This document shows positions 8,075 to 15,202 of a stretch of 40,495 nt of DNA, piece after piece. A program made the position numbers and the translations under genes. The stretch covers positions 1 to 40,495 of the forward strand of contig JAEUSG010000003.1 in the NCBI GenBank assembly GCA_016788315.1. The letters run 5' to 3'. Positions within the stretch are counted from its first letter, which is position 1; each line of letters starts with the position of its first letter. Source of the DNA: Fibrobacterota bacterium. GTDB taxonomy: Bacteria > Fibrobacterota > OXYB2-FULL-49-7 > JAEUSG01. The notes under the pieces are model-generated. The model was given only the letters and a program-made list of their open reading frames with translations, had not been told where the DNA came from and made no database searches.

Positions 8075-8847
8075 TGCTTTCCTTTTTCACTGTCCGTACT
8101 CTTGAGTGTCAGTCCGAATACACTGTATCGGCTGCCCTGTTTGGGTGAGTTCTCGATAGGTCGAGCCAAACCCTTTTTCTCTAAAGTTTCCATGGCAGGC
8201 GGAATGCTTTTCCTATAAAGCCCTGTCCGCTTGCTCAGTTCGTTCATGCTGATAAAACCTGTTTCCTTGCTGTCCCGTCCGTAAGATTCCCTTAAGAGAA
8301 CCAGGAACAAGGTAATCTCATTGGGGGACAATGTCGGGAAAACATCGTCCACAAGTTCCCAGAGTTCACTCGTCCCCCAGAAGCTGGAAGGCTTAGTATG
8401 TCCCTTTTCAACTATAGCTGATTTGACTATGGTCTTTTCCGCTATGGTGTTTTCCGGCTTCTCCGCTTTGGTTGCCACGGGAACGGGTGGGGAAGGGGGC
8501 GCCGGGATAGGGGAGGGGCTGTTTTTGACTATAGTGGGTTTCACTGTGGTGCTTTTGACTATAGTCTTTTTGGCTATGGTCCCGACCGCCTCTTTCTTTT
8601 TGCCGGTTACGCTTTTTTCCGACGCAGGCTTCACTATGGCTTTTTTGACTATAGTGGGTTTGACTATAGTCTTTTCAACCATAGTCTTTTTGACTACGGT
8701 CTTTTTCTTGTCCTCAGAGGGGGCCTTCTTTGGAGCAGGGAAGGGGACAACGGGTTTTTTAAGAGCATCCAATTTCTTACGCGAGTCGCCCAGGCCAAGA
8801 TTGGCAAAGGCTTCCGCTAGCCGGTTCTTTCCCGTGGATTGGCTCAT
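8068..8847 (-). CDS. ParB-like partition partner with TIVK repeats and C-terminal winged helix (centromere-encoding gene)
   Basis: The protein has 259 residues, and its start overlaps the parA stop by 4 bp. Residues 1-48 are basic. Residues 50-146 contain 12 units of the type T-I-V-K-x spaced five residues apart, in three blocks (50-73, 90-108, 134-146), separated by Pro/Ala/Lys-rich linkers. Each unit is the in-frame translation of one DNA octamer. Residues about 165-248 form a winged helix (LSPNEITLFLVLLRE, ISMNELSKRTGLYRKSIPPAMETLEKKGL, GSRYSVFGL). By position after parA it should be the DNA-binding adaptor of the partition complex, although it has no ParB or RHH signature. Binding of its own coding repeats is inference. 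Confidence 0.7.
   Translation of the reverse strand: MSQSTGKNRLAEAFANLGLGDSRKKLDALKKPVVPFPAPKKAPSEDKKKTVVKKTMVEKTIVKPTIVKKAIVKPASEKSVTGKKKEAVGTIAKKTIVKSTTVKPTIVKNSPSPIPAPPSPPVPVATKAEKPENTIAEKTIVKSAIVEKGHTKPSSFWGTSELWELVDDVFPTLSPNEITLFLVLLRESYGRDSKETGFISMNELSKRTGLYRKSIPPAMETLEKKGLARPIENSPKQGSRYSVFGLTLKSTDSEKGKQP
8411..8448. repeat. octamer array E: 3 copies within coding DNA
   Basis: Copies start at 8411 (ACTATAGC), 8426 (ACTATGGT) and 8441 (GCTATGGT), 15 bp apart, and encode residues about 134-146 of the par-associated protein. Confidence 0.85.
8528..8580. repeat. octamer array F: 4 copies within coding DNA
   Basis: Copies start at 8528 (ACTATAGT), 8543 (ACTGTGGT), 8558 (ACTATAGT) and 8573 (GCTATGGT), 15 bp apart, encoding residues about 90-107. 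Confidence 0.85.
8633..8700. repeat. octamer array G: 5 copies within coding DNA
   Basis: Copies start at 8633 (ACTATGGC), 8648, 8663, 8678 (ACCATAGT) and 8693 (ACTACGGT), 15 bp apart, encoding residues about 50-72. Its start is 105 bp (7 x 15) from that of array F, so F and G share phase. Confidence 0.85.
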
Positions 8848-9791
8848 TTATTGTACATCCTTAAGAGCTCAATGGTCAGGTTACGATAATCCACGGCCGC
8901 CCGGCTCTGAGGGAAGGCCACGGAGATAGGCTTATTCTCTGCCTGTGCCTGGGTAACCTTCGCATCTGTCCTTATTTTACTCTTCAGAAGATAGGGGCCG
9001 AAGAATTTCTTAAGATGATCAATTACCTGTTCACCCATGTTGGTTCTGCCATCCACTTTGGTTGGGAGCATCTTGAGCTCAAAAGAATGTTCCGCATTCT
9101 CTTTAACCATATCCAGCGTGTTAATAAGCTGCTGAAGGCCTTTGATGCTGAAATACTCGCATTCCACGGGGATAAGCGCCATGTCAGCCGCAATCAGCGC
9201 GGAAATGGTCATAAGGCTGAAATTTGGCGGGCAATCAATAATTATCCAATTAAAATCTGCCGTAATATTTTTGAGCCGGTTAAAGAGCTTCTTTTCACGG
9301 CCAATTTCTGAGGATAATTTCAAGTCGATAGTGGCTAGGTCAATACCAGAGGGGATGATACTTAAATTTTCATATTCGGTCTGTTTTATTGTGTCATCAG
9401 TCGTCAGATTCTTATTGGTCAAAAGGTCATAGAGAGTGTATTGCAATTTGTCAGGGTTCAGCCCGAAAGCGGCTGTCAGACTGGCTTGCGGGTCGGTATC
9501 GACCAAAAGAACCTTTTGACCACGGTCTGCAAGGCAGTGTCCGAGAGTTTGAACAGTAGTTGTTTTTAGTACGCCGCCTTTTTGGTTTACAACGGCCACA
9601 ACCTTGCGGATGTGTTTGCCCCTTAGACGGACAACCTGATCAACCTGGTCTTGTGTAAAATAACGAGTGCCTTTCTTGTCCCGACTGGTGTCAGGCTGAG
9701 GCATTTTCTTATCTTCTTTAAGCCAAGCATAGAGCGTATTCTTAGTTACGCCCAGGATTTCGGCCACTTCACCGCTGGTATATTCTTTCAT
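8844..9791 (-). CDS. parA: ParA family partition ATPase with N-terminal MerR-like HTH
   Basis: The protein has 315 residues from ATG at 9791 (MKEYTSGEVAEILGV), with GGGGAG upstream. Residues 1-55 form a MerR/excisionase-like DNA-binding domain (SGEVAEILGVTKNTLYAWLKE), as in ParA proteins that autoregulate. The ATPase begins at about 62. The deviant Walker A is KGGVLKTT (71-78), with Leu where Gly is usual. LLVDTDPQASL and IIIDCPPNFS are the other nucleotide-site motifs. It is the first gene of the par operon, coupled to the winged-helix partner by a 4-bp overlap. ParA moves plasmid copies over the nucleoid by ATP-driven cycling with its DNA-bound partner. Strong family call. Confidence 0.9.
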   Translation of the reverse strand: MKEYTSGEVAEILGVTKNTLYAWLKEDKKMPQPDTSRDKKGTRYFTQDQVDQVVRLRGKHIRKVVAVVNQKGGVLKTTTVQTLGHCLADRGQKVLLVDTDPQASLTAAFGLNPDKLQYTLYDLLTNKNLTTDDTIKQTEYENLSIIPSGIDLATIDLKLSSEIGREKKLFNRLKNITADFNWIIIDCPPNFSLMTISALIAADMALIPVECEYFSIKGLQQLINTLDMVKENAEHSFELKMLPTKVDGRTNMGEQVIDHLKKFFGPYLLKSKIRTDAKVTQAQAENKPISVAFPQSRAAVDYRNLTIELLRMYNK

Positions 9792-9837
9792 TCTTGCTCC
9801 CCTCTCAAAGACGTGGATTTGTATGTCTTTGTATGCT

Positions 9838-9867
9838 AGAATAATTATTCTGTTCACCAAATGGCAA
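9838..9867 (-). promoter_or_regulatory. par operon promoter with palindromic operator
   Basis: On the minus strand TTGCCA (9862-9867) and TATTCT are spaced by 18 bp. The perfect palindrome AGAATAATTATTCT (9838-9851) covers the putative -10. It is a good candidate operator for the HTH domain of ParA. Confidence 0.5.
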
Positions 9868-10019
9868 GAATTTATTTCAATTGGTAGGGCAGAGCCATAG
9901 GACAGACAACAATTGGAGGTATAAAATACGAACAAAGGGCTATCTGTGGTTTTATAATCGAAAAGCCAATATTCTATTAAAAGGCTTTCCTTTTCAAGCT
10001 GTTTCAGTATATATTATGG

Positions 10020-10037
10020 TTTCAACAAATGTTGAAA
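10020..10037. promoter_or_regulatory. palindromic operator upstream of the AbiE-like pair
   Basis: Exact 8-bp arms TTTCAACA (10020-10027) and TGTTGAAA (10030-10037) flank AA, 12 bp before the GTG start at 10050. AbiEi-type antitoxins are known to repress their own promoter through inverted repeats. A TATATT -10 candidate lies just upstream, near 10008. Confidence 0.55.
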
Positions 10038-10049
10038 TAAGGCATTACA

Positions 10050-11102
10050 GTGAAACAAAAAGACACAGAACTTGTAAAACAAGCTAAAAAGGCGGTTTTT
10101 GAGTATTTATACAAAATCCCTTTTCTCAAATTCTCTGAACCAAGTTTAGAGACACGGTACACCTATGCAGATTTTATTATTAAAACCCGTGTTGATGATA
10201 AACCGTGGAATCTCATCTGTTGTATTGGTGCAAACGGTCAGCCTTTAAATATCCGGAATGTTGCAAACCAAGTTATCCGCTACAAAGAGCAGTGGAAAAA
10301 TGTTTATGTGATTTTTATTGCCCCGTACATTTCTGAAAAAGGGGCGGCCATTTGCAAGGAAGAAGGATTCGGGTATGTGGATTTCTCTGGCAATGGTCTT
10401 GTTTCATTTGAAAATGTTTACATTGAACAGCACGGCCAGCCCAACCAACAACTAATAAAACGCGACCTCCGTACTCTCTATTCGCCTAAAGCGGAAAGAG
10501 TTCTTCGAACAATACTCAACAGTCCGGAAAAAGCGTGGTTGGTAAAGGCGCTTGCAACCGAAGCAACAGTGAGCATAGGCCTTGTCTCGAATATCAAGAA
10601 GCTCCTAACAGAACGGGAATGGCTTGTACCAGGTGATGAATTGAAACTCAAGTCTCCCGGTGAAGTTCTGAAAGCGTGGGCGAATAATTATGATTATCGA
10701 AAGAATGATATTCAGCAATATTACTCTCTGGCTTCTGTAAGTGAGACGGAGGCGATTATTGCTTCCGCCTGCCAATCTTATAAAGTAAACTATGCTTTTA
10801 CCGGCTTTTCCGGTGCTGCTCGATTTGCTCCAATGGTGACATACAACCGTGTTATGGTCTATGCTGAAAAGAAGTTCGAGGATTATCTTGTTTCTTGCGG
10901 GCTGAAAAAAGTTGAGAGTGGCGCAAATGTCATGGTTTATTACCCCTATGATGAAGGGGTCTTTCTTGGAGCAAAACAAATTGATAATACCAATGTCGTT
11001 TCACCGGTGCAACTCTACCTTGATTTGATAGGGTACAAGGGAAGGGGAGAGGAAGCCGCTCAAGCTATTTGGGAAAGGATACTGAAATTCAATGTTGACT
11101 AA
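10050..11102 (+). CDS. AbiEi-like antitoxin / transcriptional regulator of a type IV toxin-antitoxin system
   Basis: The protein has 350 residues from GTG 10050, with AAGG upstream. The first 140 residues resemble a nuclease-fold-like domain (YADFIIKTRVDDKPWNLIC, EEGFGYVDFSGNGLVSFENVYIE). A winged helix follows (YSPKAERVLRTILNSPEKAWLVKALATEATVS...), then a C-terminal domain typical of the AbiEi_2 antitoxin family. It overlaps the downstream nucleotidyltransferase by 11 bp. In AbiE systems this protein represses its operon and counters the toxin. Assignment is from family resemblance and gene pairing. Confidence 0.65.
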   Translation: MKQKDTELVKQAKKAVFEYLYKIPFLKFSEPSLETRYTYADFIIKTRVDDKPWNLICCIGANGQPLNIRNVANQVIRYKEQWKNVYVIFIAPYISEKGAAICKEEGFGYVDFSGNGLVSFENVYIEQHGQPNQQLIKRDLRTLYSPKAERVLRTILNSPEKAWLVKALATEATVSIGLVSNIKKLLTEREWLVPGDELKLKSPGEVLKAWANNYDYRKNDIQQYYSLASVSETEAIIASACQSYKVNYAFTGFSGAARFAPMVTYNRVMVYAEKKFEDYLVSCGLKKVESGANVMVYYPYDEGVFLGAKQIDNTNVVSPVQLYLDLIGYKGRGEEAAQAIWERILKFNVD

Positions 11103-11916
11103 AAAAGATTACTCAAGCGACGCAGTGGCGGCCGCTCATTCTGCTCTCATTGAGGTGATGCATATTCTTGGTTCGTATCGTGACAGATTGGTTATCATTG
11201 GTGGATGGGTGCCGGGTTTATTGATTTCCGACAAGAACCATCCGCATATTGGAAGTACCGATGTTGATGTTGCAATTGACCACAAGAATATCAGTGAGAA
11301 AGAATACGCCACCATCAAACAGTTACTCCTTAAGGGCGGCTACCGTGAAGGTTCACAGCCGTATGTTTATTTGAAAAGCGTTACAGTGAATGGAACCGCT
11401 TACGAAGTTCAGATAGATATTCTTGCCGGTGAATACGAAGGAACAACCAAGAAACACCGGCATCAGAAAATACAGGACGGCCACGCACGAAAGGCGAGGG
11501 GTTGTGACATGGCTTTCACAAAACCTGTGGTCAAAGTGCTGAGTGGCAATTTACCTGATGGAAGCAAAGATTCCGTTGAAATCAATATTTCCGCAGTGAT
11601 ACCATTTCTTTCAATGAAAGGAATGGCTCTAAACGACAGGCTCAAAGAAAAGGATGCCTGGGATGTTTACTATTGCGTGAAGAATTATCCCGGTGGCATT
11701 GAAGCGCTGGTGCGGGAATTTGAGCCCTACAGAGATTCCAAGTTGATTGCTGAAGGGTTAACGAAGATTGCCAAGAAATTCGAATCAGTGAACCACACCG
11801 GGCCGACTCATGTTGCGGCATTTGAAGAAATCGCAAATGTTGAAGATATTGAAATGATAAAACAGGACGCTTTTCAGCAGGTGAGTGCTTTCCTGAATAA
11901 AATAGGGATTATTTAG
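11092..11916 (+). CDS. AbiEii-like nucleotidyltransferase toxin
   Basis: The protein has 274 residues. The nucleotidyltransferase core is visible: IIGGWVPGLL (Gly37-Gly38) followed by GSTDVDVAID with the metal-binding Asp57 and Asp59, as in AbiEii/MenT-type toxins. A third acidic residue probably lies in YEVQIDILAGEYEG. Near the C-terminus, KGMALNDRLKEKDAWDVYYCVKNY is a hallmark of this family. Its start overlaps the antitoxin-like gene by 11 bp. Such pairs stabilise plasmids or abort phage infection, with the toxin probably modifying tRNA or nucleotides. Confidence 0.75.
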   Translation: MLTKKDYSSDAVAAAHSALIEVMHILGSYRDRLVIIGGWVPGLLISDKNHPHIGSTDVDVAIDHKNISEKEYATIKQLLLKGGYREGSQPYVYLKSVTVNGTAYEVQIDILAGEYEGTTKKHRHQKIQDGHARKARGCDMAFTKPVVKVLSGNLPDGSKDSVEINISAVIPFLSMKGMALNDRLKEKDAWDVYYCVKNYPGGIEALVREFEPYRDSKLIAEGLTKIAKKFESVNHTGPTHVAAFEEIANVEDIEMIKQDAFQQVSAFLNKIGII

Positions 11917-11938
11917 GAACCCACAAAAACACGGGCTC

Positions 11939-11970
11939 TTGCAACCATGCAATAAGTTCTTGCAACCATA
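11939..11970. promoter_or_regulatory. upstream activator site for the sigma-54 regulator (plus operon)
   Basis: TTGCAACCATGCAA (11939-11952) is a dyad TTGCA-N4-TGCAA. A half copy, TTGCAACCATA, follows at 11960-11970. The dyad recurs at 27047-27060 and 27068-27082 beside the sigma-54 activator gene. It lies about 100 bp before the predicted transcription start, a usual distance for activator binding. Confidence 0.6.
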
Positions 11971-12024
11971 GCTAAACCGCAAATAAGAAGCACCATTTAA
12001 GCCTGTTTTATTCCCTTTATCTTC

Positions 12025-12040
12025 TGGTACAGTAATTGCA
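12025..12040 (+). promoter_or_regulatory. sigma-54 promoter of the ORP-like plus-strand operon
   Basis: TGGTACAGTAATTGCA matches the TGGCAC-N5-TTGCA consensus with one change and has GG and GC 10 nt apart. Transcription would start near 12051, only a few nucleotides before ATG 12054. The shared upstream dyad and the sigma-54 activator at 27160 support it. Confidence 0.75.
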
Positions 12041-12053
12041 ATGTCTGTTCAGC

Positions 12054-12467
12054 ATGAACACACTTGCACTTACTTCCTGGAACAACAATGTTTCTCCGCT
12101 ATTCGACTCGGCCACTACATTGGCTGTTTATAAAGTCAAAGAAGCGCCGGTAAATCATGATTTATCCAATAAAACCCTTCTAGACAAAATCATTCTATTA
12201 AATGCGCTTGGTGCGTCCGTCCTGATATGTGGTGCCATATCCGGATTTTCCATGAGTCTCTTATTACAGCACAAAATCACTGTTGTTCCATGGATACGGG
12301 GGCCGATAAACGAAGTTCTTGCGGCCTACAAAGACGGCACACTTTCCACCATGCGTTGTTATTGTCTTCCTGGTTGTGGCTTCCGAGGGCACGGAAAATT
12401 TCACGGGAAAGGCTCGGGAGGGCCATTTTGCAGGCACAACTCAACTCAAACAAGGAATAATGTATGA
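12054..12467 (+). CDS. NifX/ORP-type dinitrogenase iron-molybdenum cofactor family protein, 1
   Basis: The protein has 137 residues from ATG 12054. The start MNTLALTSWNNNVSPLFDSA matches the family opening (SxxxxxVSPxFDxA). A middle Rossmann-like part (ASVLICGAISGFSM) and a Cys/Gly/His-rich tail (CYCLPGCGFRGHGKF, then GPFC) could bind metal. Relatives include NifX, NafY and the orange protein of Desulfovibrio, which carries a Mo-Cu sulfide cluster. It opens the plus operon and overlaps the next gene by 4 bp (ATGA). A TTG at 12036 is an alternative start but would lie inside the sigma-54 promoter. The predicted 5' leader is almost absent. Confidence 0.75.
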   Translation: MNTLALTSWNNNVSPLFDSATTLAVYKVKEAPVNHDLSNKTLLDKIILLNALGASVLICGAISGFSMSLLLQHKITVVPWIRGPINEVLAAYKDGTLSTMRCYCLPGCGFRGHGKFHGKGSGGPFCRHNSTQTRNNV

Positions 12468-12823
12468 AAATTGCAGTTACCTCAGTCGGAGCCGGACCGG
12501 ACTCGCTGCTCGATAGTCGTTTTGGACGAACCGCGTGGTTCGTTATTCATGATACTGAAACAGGAGCGTTTGAGTCACTAGAAAATCAACAGAACCTGAC
12601 ATTGCCTCAAGGAGCGGGAATACAATCCGCAGCAGCTGTTGTGAATGCCGGATGTGGTGTGCTTATTAGCAATCACTGTGGTCCTAAAGCGTTCGATGTG
12701 CTTAAAAAGGGAGGCATTCGAGTATATCTGGCAGCGGATGGCACAGTTAAGGAGTGTATCATAAAACATAAAAACGGATTTCTTCGTGAATTATTTAGCG
12801 CGGATGTCGAAGGACACTGGTAA
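12464..12823 (+). CDS. NifX/ORP-type dinitrogenase iron-molybdenum cofactor family protein, 2
   Basis: The protein has 119 residues. MKIAVTSVGAGPDSLLDSRFGRTAWFVIHD is the classic beginning of this family (D-x-RFGR-x-x-x-F). The GVLISNHCGPKAFDVLKKGGIRVY strand-helix is the conserved second half, with a Cys that often contacts the cofactor. It overlaps gene 1 by 4 bp. Small proteins of this type carry or deliver metal-sulfur clusters. Here it forms a set of three with the genes on either side. Confidence 0.85.
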   Translation: MKIAVTSVGAGPDSLLDSRFGRTAWFVIHDTETGAFESLENQQNLTLPQGAGIQSAAAVVNAGCGVLISNHCGPKAFDVLKKGGIRVYLAADGTVKECIIKHKNGFLRELFSADVEGHW

Positions 12824-12850
12824 TACAATCAATTTATAAGGAGCAGTTAA

Positions 12851-13189
12851 ATGAAAATCGCGTTACCTACAGCAGGTGGACAACTCTGTATGCATTTTGG
12901 TCATTGTGAAAAGTTTGTAATCATGGATGTGGATGATACAACAAAAGCAATTATAAGCAGTATTGAAGCCGTTCCACCACCTCATGAGCCAGGCGTGCTG
13001 CCTAAATGGCTCTATGAGCATAAAGTCAATACTATCATTGCGGGTGGGATGGGAATGAGGGCACAGCAGTTTTTTAAGGAATACAACATTCAGGTTGTTG
13101 TAGGCGCTGCAGGCGGTGAACCTAAAGCGTTGGTAAACGATTGGTTTAATGGAACATTGACCGTTGGTACCAATGTTTGTGACCACTAA
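12851..13189 (+). CDS. NifX/ORP-type dinitrogenase iron-molybdenum cofactor family protein, 3
   Basis: The protein has 112 residues, preceded by AAGGAG. MKIALPTAGGQLCMHFGHCEKFVIMDVD carries the family HFGHCxxF motif, and IIAGGMGMRAQQFFKEYNIQVVVGA is the conserved core. This subtype is common next to MinD-like ferredoxin ATPases in anaerobes. It probably binds a metal cluster handled by the ATPases downstream; that link is inference. Confidence 0.85.
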   Translation: MKIALPTAGGQLCMHFGHCEKFVIMDVDDTTKAIISSIEAVPPPHEPGVLPKWLYEHKVNTIIAGGMGMRAQQFFKEYNIQVVVGAAGGEPKALVNDWFNGTLTVGTNVCDH

Positions 13190-13224
13190 TAAAAGTAAAC
13201 ACAAGAATTTAAGAGGAGGCTATT

Positions 13225-13458
13225 ATGCCATGTGGAGATAGAACGGGACCCGAGGGTAAAGGGCCTATGACCGGACGAAAAGCGGGTTTATGTACGAGAA
13301 ATTCTACACCCGGAACGATGAGACTCGCTCAGGGCAATGGATATGGAGTTGGCAGAGGCTTAGGGCGTGGCCGTGGCAAGGGTTTGGGTCTTGGAATGGC
13401 CTTTCGGCATGGCCAACAGGATATCAGTAAACGGCTTTCAGCTCTCGAACAAAAATGA
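13225..13458 (+). CDS. DUF5320 family small Gly/Arg-rich protein
   Basis: The protein has 77 residues with AGGAGG upstream. MPCGDRTGPEGKGPMTGRKAGLC matches the opening of DUF5320 proteins, which typically accompany NifX-like and MinD-like genes in anaerobes. The middle is a Gly/Arg repeat (GVGRGLGRGRGKGLGLG) and the C-terminus a short helix ending EQK. Function is unknown. Its stop overlaps the start of the next ATPase by 4 bp. Confidence 0.8.
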   Translation: MPCGDRTGPEGKGPMTGRKAGLCTRNSTPGTMRLAQGNGYGVGRGLGRGRGKGLGLGMAFRHGQQDISKRLSALEQK

Positions 13459-14303
13459 CCATTGCTATTGCCAGTGGAAAAGGCGGGACGGGAAAGACAA
13501 CAATCGCAGTAAATCTTGCATGGTGGCTATCTCGTCAAGGGATGGCTGTCCGTTACCTCGATTGTGATGTCGAGGAGCCGAACGGCCATCTGTTTCTTTT
13601 GCCACAACTGGAAAACCTCAATACTGCCTCCATTCCTGTTCCTGTCGTTGATGAAATCTTGTGTGACGGTTGCGGTGAATGTGTCCGCGCTTGTGAATAT
13701 AAGGCACTGGTTCGTCTTGGCAAAACGGTTCTTGTCTTTGAAGAGCTTTGCCACGGTTGCGGAGGTTGCTTGGTTGTTTGTCCAAGTCATGCTATAACAG
13801 AAAAAGGGCATGTTATCGGAATGGTTGAATGTGGCCAGTCCAATGAAATAGAATTCATCAGCGGTCGCCTTAATATCGGCGAACCCATGAGTCCACCTCT
13901 CATTAGACAGGTGCTTACCCATGCTAAAAACGACAGAATTAATGTCGTTGATGCTCCGCCGGGAACATCTTGTCCGGTCATTGCAGCTGTTCGAAAGGCG
14001 GACTTCGTTCTTTTAGTTACAGAGCCCACACCATTCGGTTTGCACGACCTTGGGTTGGCTCTAAATATGATTCATGAACTTAAGTTGCCCCACGCTGTTG
14101 TAGTTAACAGAGCGGTTCCTACTGTTATGAGTGCAAGAGAGTATTGCGAAGAACAGAAGGTTGATATATTCGCAGAAATCCCCGATGACCGTAGAATTGC
14201 CGAAGCGTATTCTACCGGTGATATATTCTGTCGCACTTTGCCCGTACACGAACGGTATTTTAAGGCTATCTGGTCCGGTATAGAAAAGCGGCTATGCCAA
14301 TGA
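13455..14303 (+). CDS. MinD-superfamily P-loop ATPase with inserted ferredoxin domain, 1
   Basis: The protein has 282 residues. The Walker A is SGKGGTGKTT, followed by YLDCDVEEPNG. Two 4Fe-4S motifs are inserted: CDGCGECVRAC and CHGCGGCLVVC. INVVDAPPGTSCPVIAAV and LLVTEPTPFGLHDL complete the ATPase. This architecture (COG1149 type) matches the paired ATPases of the Desulfovibrio ORP operons. It likely uses ATP to load or insert metal-sulfur clusters. It overlaps the next, similar gene by 10 bp. Confidence 0.9.
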   Translation: MTIAIASGKGGTGKTTIAVNLAWWLSRQGMAVRYLDCDVEEPNGHLFLLPQLENLNTASIPVPVVDEILCDGCGECVRACEYKALVRLGKTVLVFEELCHGCGGCLVVCPSHAITEKGHVIGMVECGQSNEIEFISGRLNIGEPMSPPLIRQVLTHAKNDRINVVDAPPGTSCPVIAAVRKADFVLLVTEPTPFGLHDLGLALNMIHELKLPHAVVVNRAVPTVMSAREYCEEQKVDIFAEIPDDRRIAEAYSTGDIFCRTLPVHERYFKAIWSGIEKRLCQ

Positions 14304-15202
14304 AAGAAATAGTTATCATAAGCGGCAAAGGTGGCACCGGAAAAACCAGTGTGGCGGCCTCATTCGCCTCGCTTGCAGCAGGTCGTGGGGTTATCGTCGA
14401 TTGTGATGTTGATGCCGCAGACCTTCATCTGATATTGCACCCTGAAATAGTGGAAACCAACCTATTTCGAAGCGGACATAAAGCTGTTATCCTTACGGAT
14501 AAATGTACGGAGTGTGGTCGTTGTCTCGCATTTTGCCGGTTTGGTGCCATTGCAAAAACAACAGATTTGAATAACCAGCCCTCGTACCAAGTCGATCCTA
14601 TTTCTTGCGAAGGCTGTGGGGTTTGCGTCAGAGTCTGCCCTACAAAGTCAATCAGCTTTCCTGAGAATCTCTGTGGTGAGTGGTATGTTTCATTGACCAG
14701 ATTTGGAACCTTGGTACATGCGATACTTGCCACAGGAGCGGAAAACTCTGGACGATTGGTGACTATTTTGCGGCAGAAAGCCAAGCAGTTAGCTGAAACC
14801 GCAAAGCTTGATTATGTTATTATTGACGGCTCGCCGGGAATCGGCTGCCCGGTTATTGCTTCACTTACCGGAGCTACTGTAGCTCTTATTGTGACGGAGC
14901 CAACAGTTTCAGGGGCACACGATTTTCAACGAATCGCTGAACTTACTCGTAAGCTCAAAGTACCTGCTATGGTTTGTGTTAACAAATGGGATATCAATCC
15001 AAAAAAGGCGGGTGAAATCCGTCTACATGCCGAAACTGCAGGCATTGCAAGCGCCGGTAACATCCGTTATGACAGCGCTGTTACGGATGCACAACGGGCT
15101 GGGGTTTCGGTAATTGAATACAAGGATAACGACCTTGCCGGAGATTTTAGAGCCGTCTGGCAGGCAATGGAGTTGTTTACAGAAAAAGGAGAGAATAAAT
15201 GA
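14294..15202 (+). CDS. MinD-superfamily P-loop ATPase with inserted ferredoxin domain, 2
   Basis: The protein has 302 residues from ATG 14294; ATG 14300 is an alternative. Walker A is SGKGGTGKTS, followed by VDCDVDAADLHL. Two 4Fe-4S motifs follow: CTECGRCLAFC and CEGCGVCVRVC. IIDGSPGIGCPVIASL and LIVTEPTVSGAHD match its neighbour, suggesting a heterodimer, as proposed for ORP-type pairs. It is coupled to both adjacent genes (10 bp and 4 bp overlaps). Confidence 0.9.
   Translation: MPMKEIVIISGKGGTGKTSVAASFASLAAGRGVIVDCDVDAADLHLILHPEIVETNLFRSGHKAVILTDKCTECGRCLAFCRFGAIAKTTDLNNQPSYQVDPISCEGCGVCVRVCPTKSISFPENLCGEWYVSLTRFGTLVHAILATGAENSGRLVTILRQKAKQLAETAKLDYVIIDGSPGIGCPVIASLTGATVALIVTEPTVSGAHDFQRIAELTRKLKVPAMVCVNKWDINPKKAGEIRLHAETAGIASAGNIRYDSAVTDAQRAGVSVIEYKDNDLAGDFRAVWQAMELFTEKGENK

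Noticed and set aside
5312..8700. Possible CRISPR array
   Set aside because: Repeat unit of 8 bp with 7-bp T-rich spacers is far too short, and the repeats run through coding DNA; no cas genes.
8321..8929. Plus-strand 202-residue frame with LTIVF-like repeats opposite the par-associated gene
   Set aside because: It is the antisense shadow of the palindromic octamers. The minus frame is coupled to parA and ends in a winged helix, so that one is real.
12025..12040. TTG start at 12036 for the first NifX-like gene
   Set aside because: It falls inside the sigma-54 -12 element; the family start fits ATG 12054.
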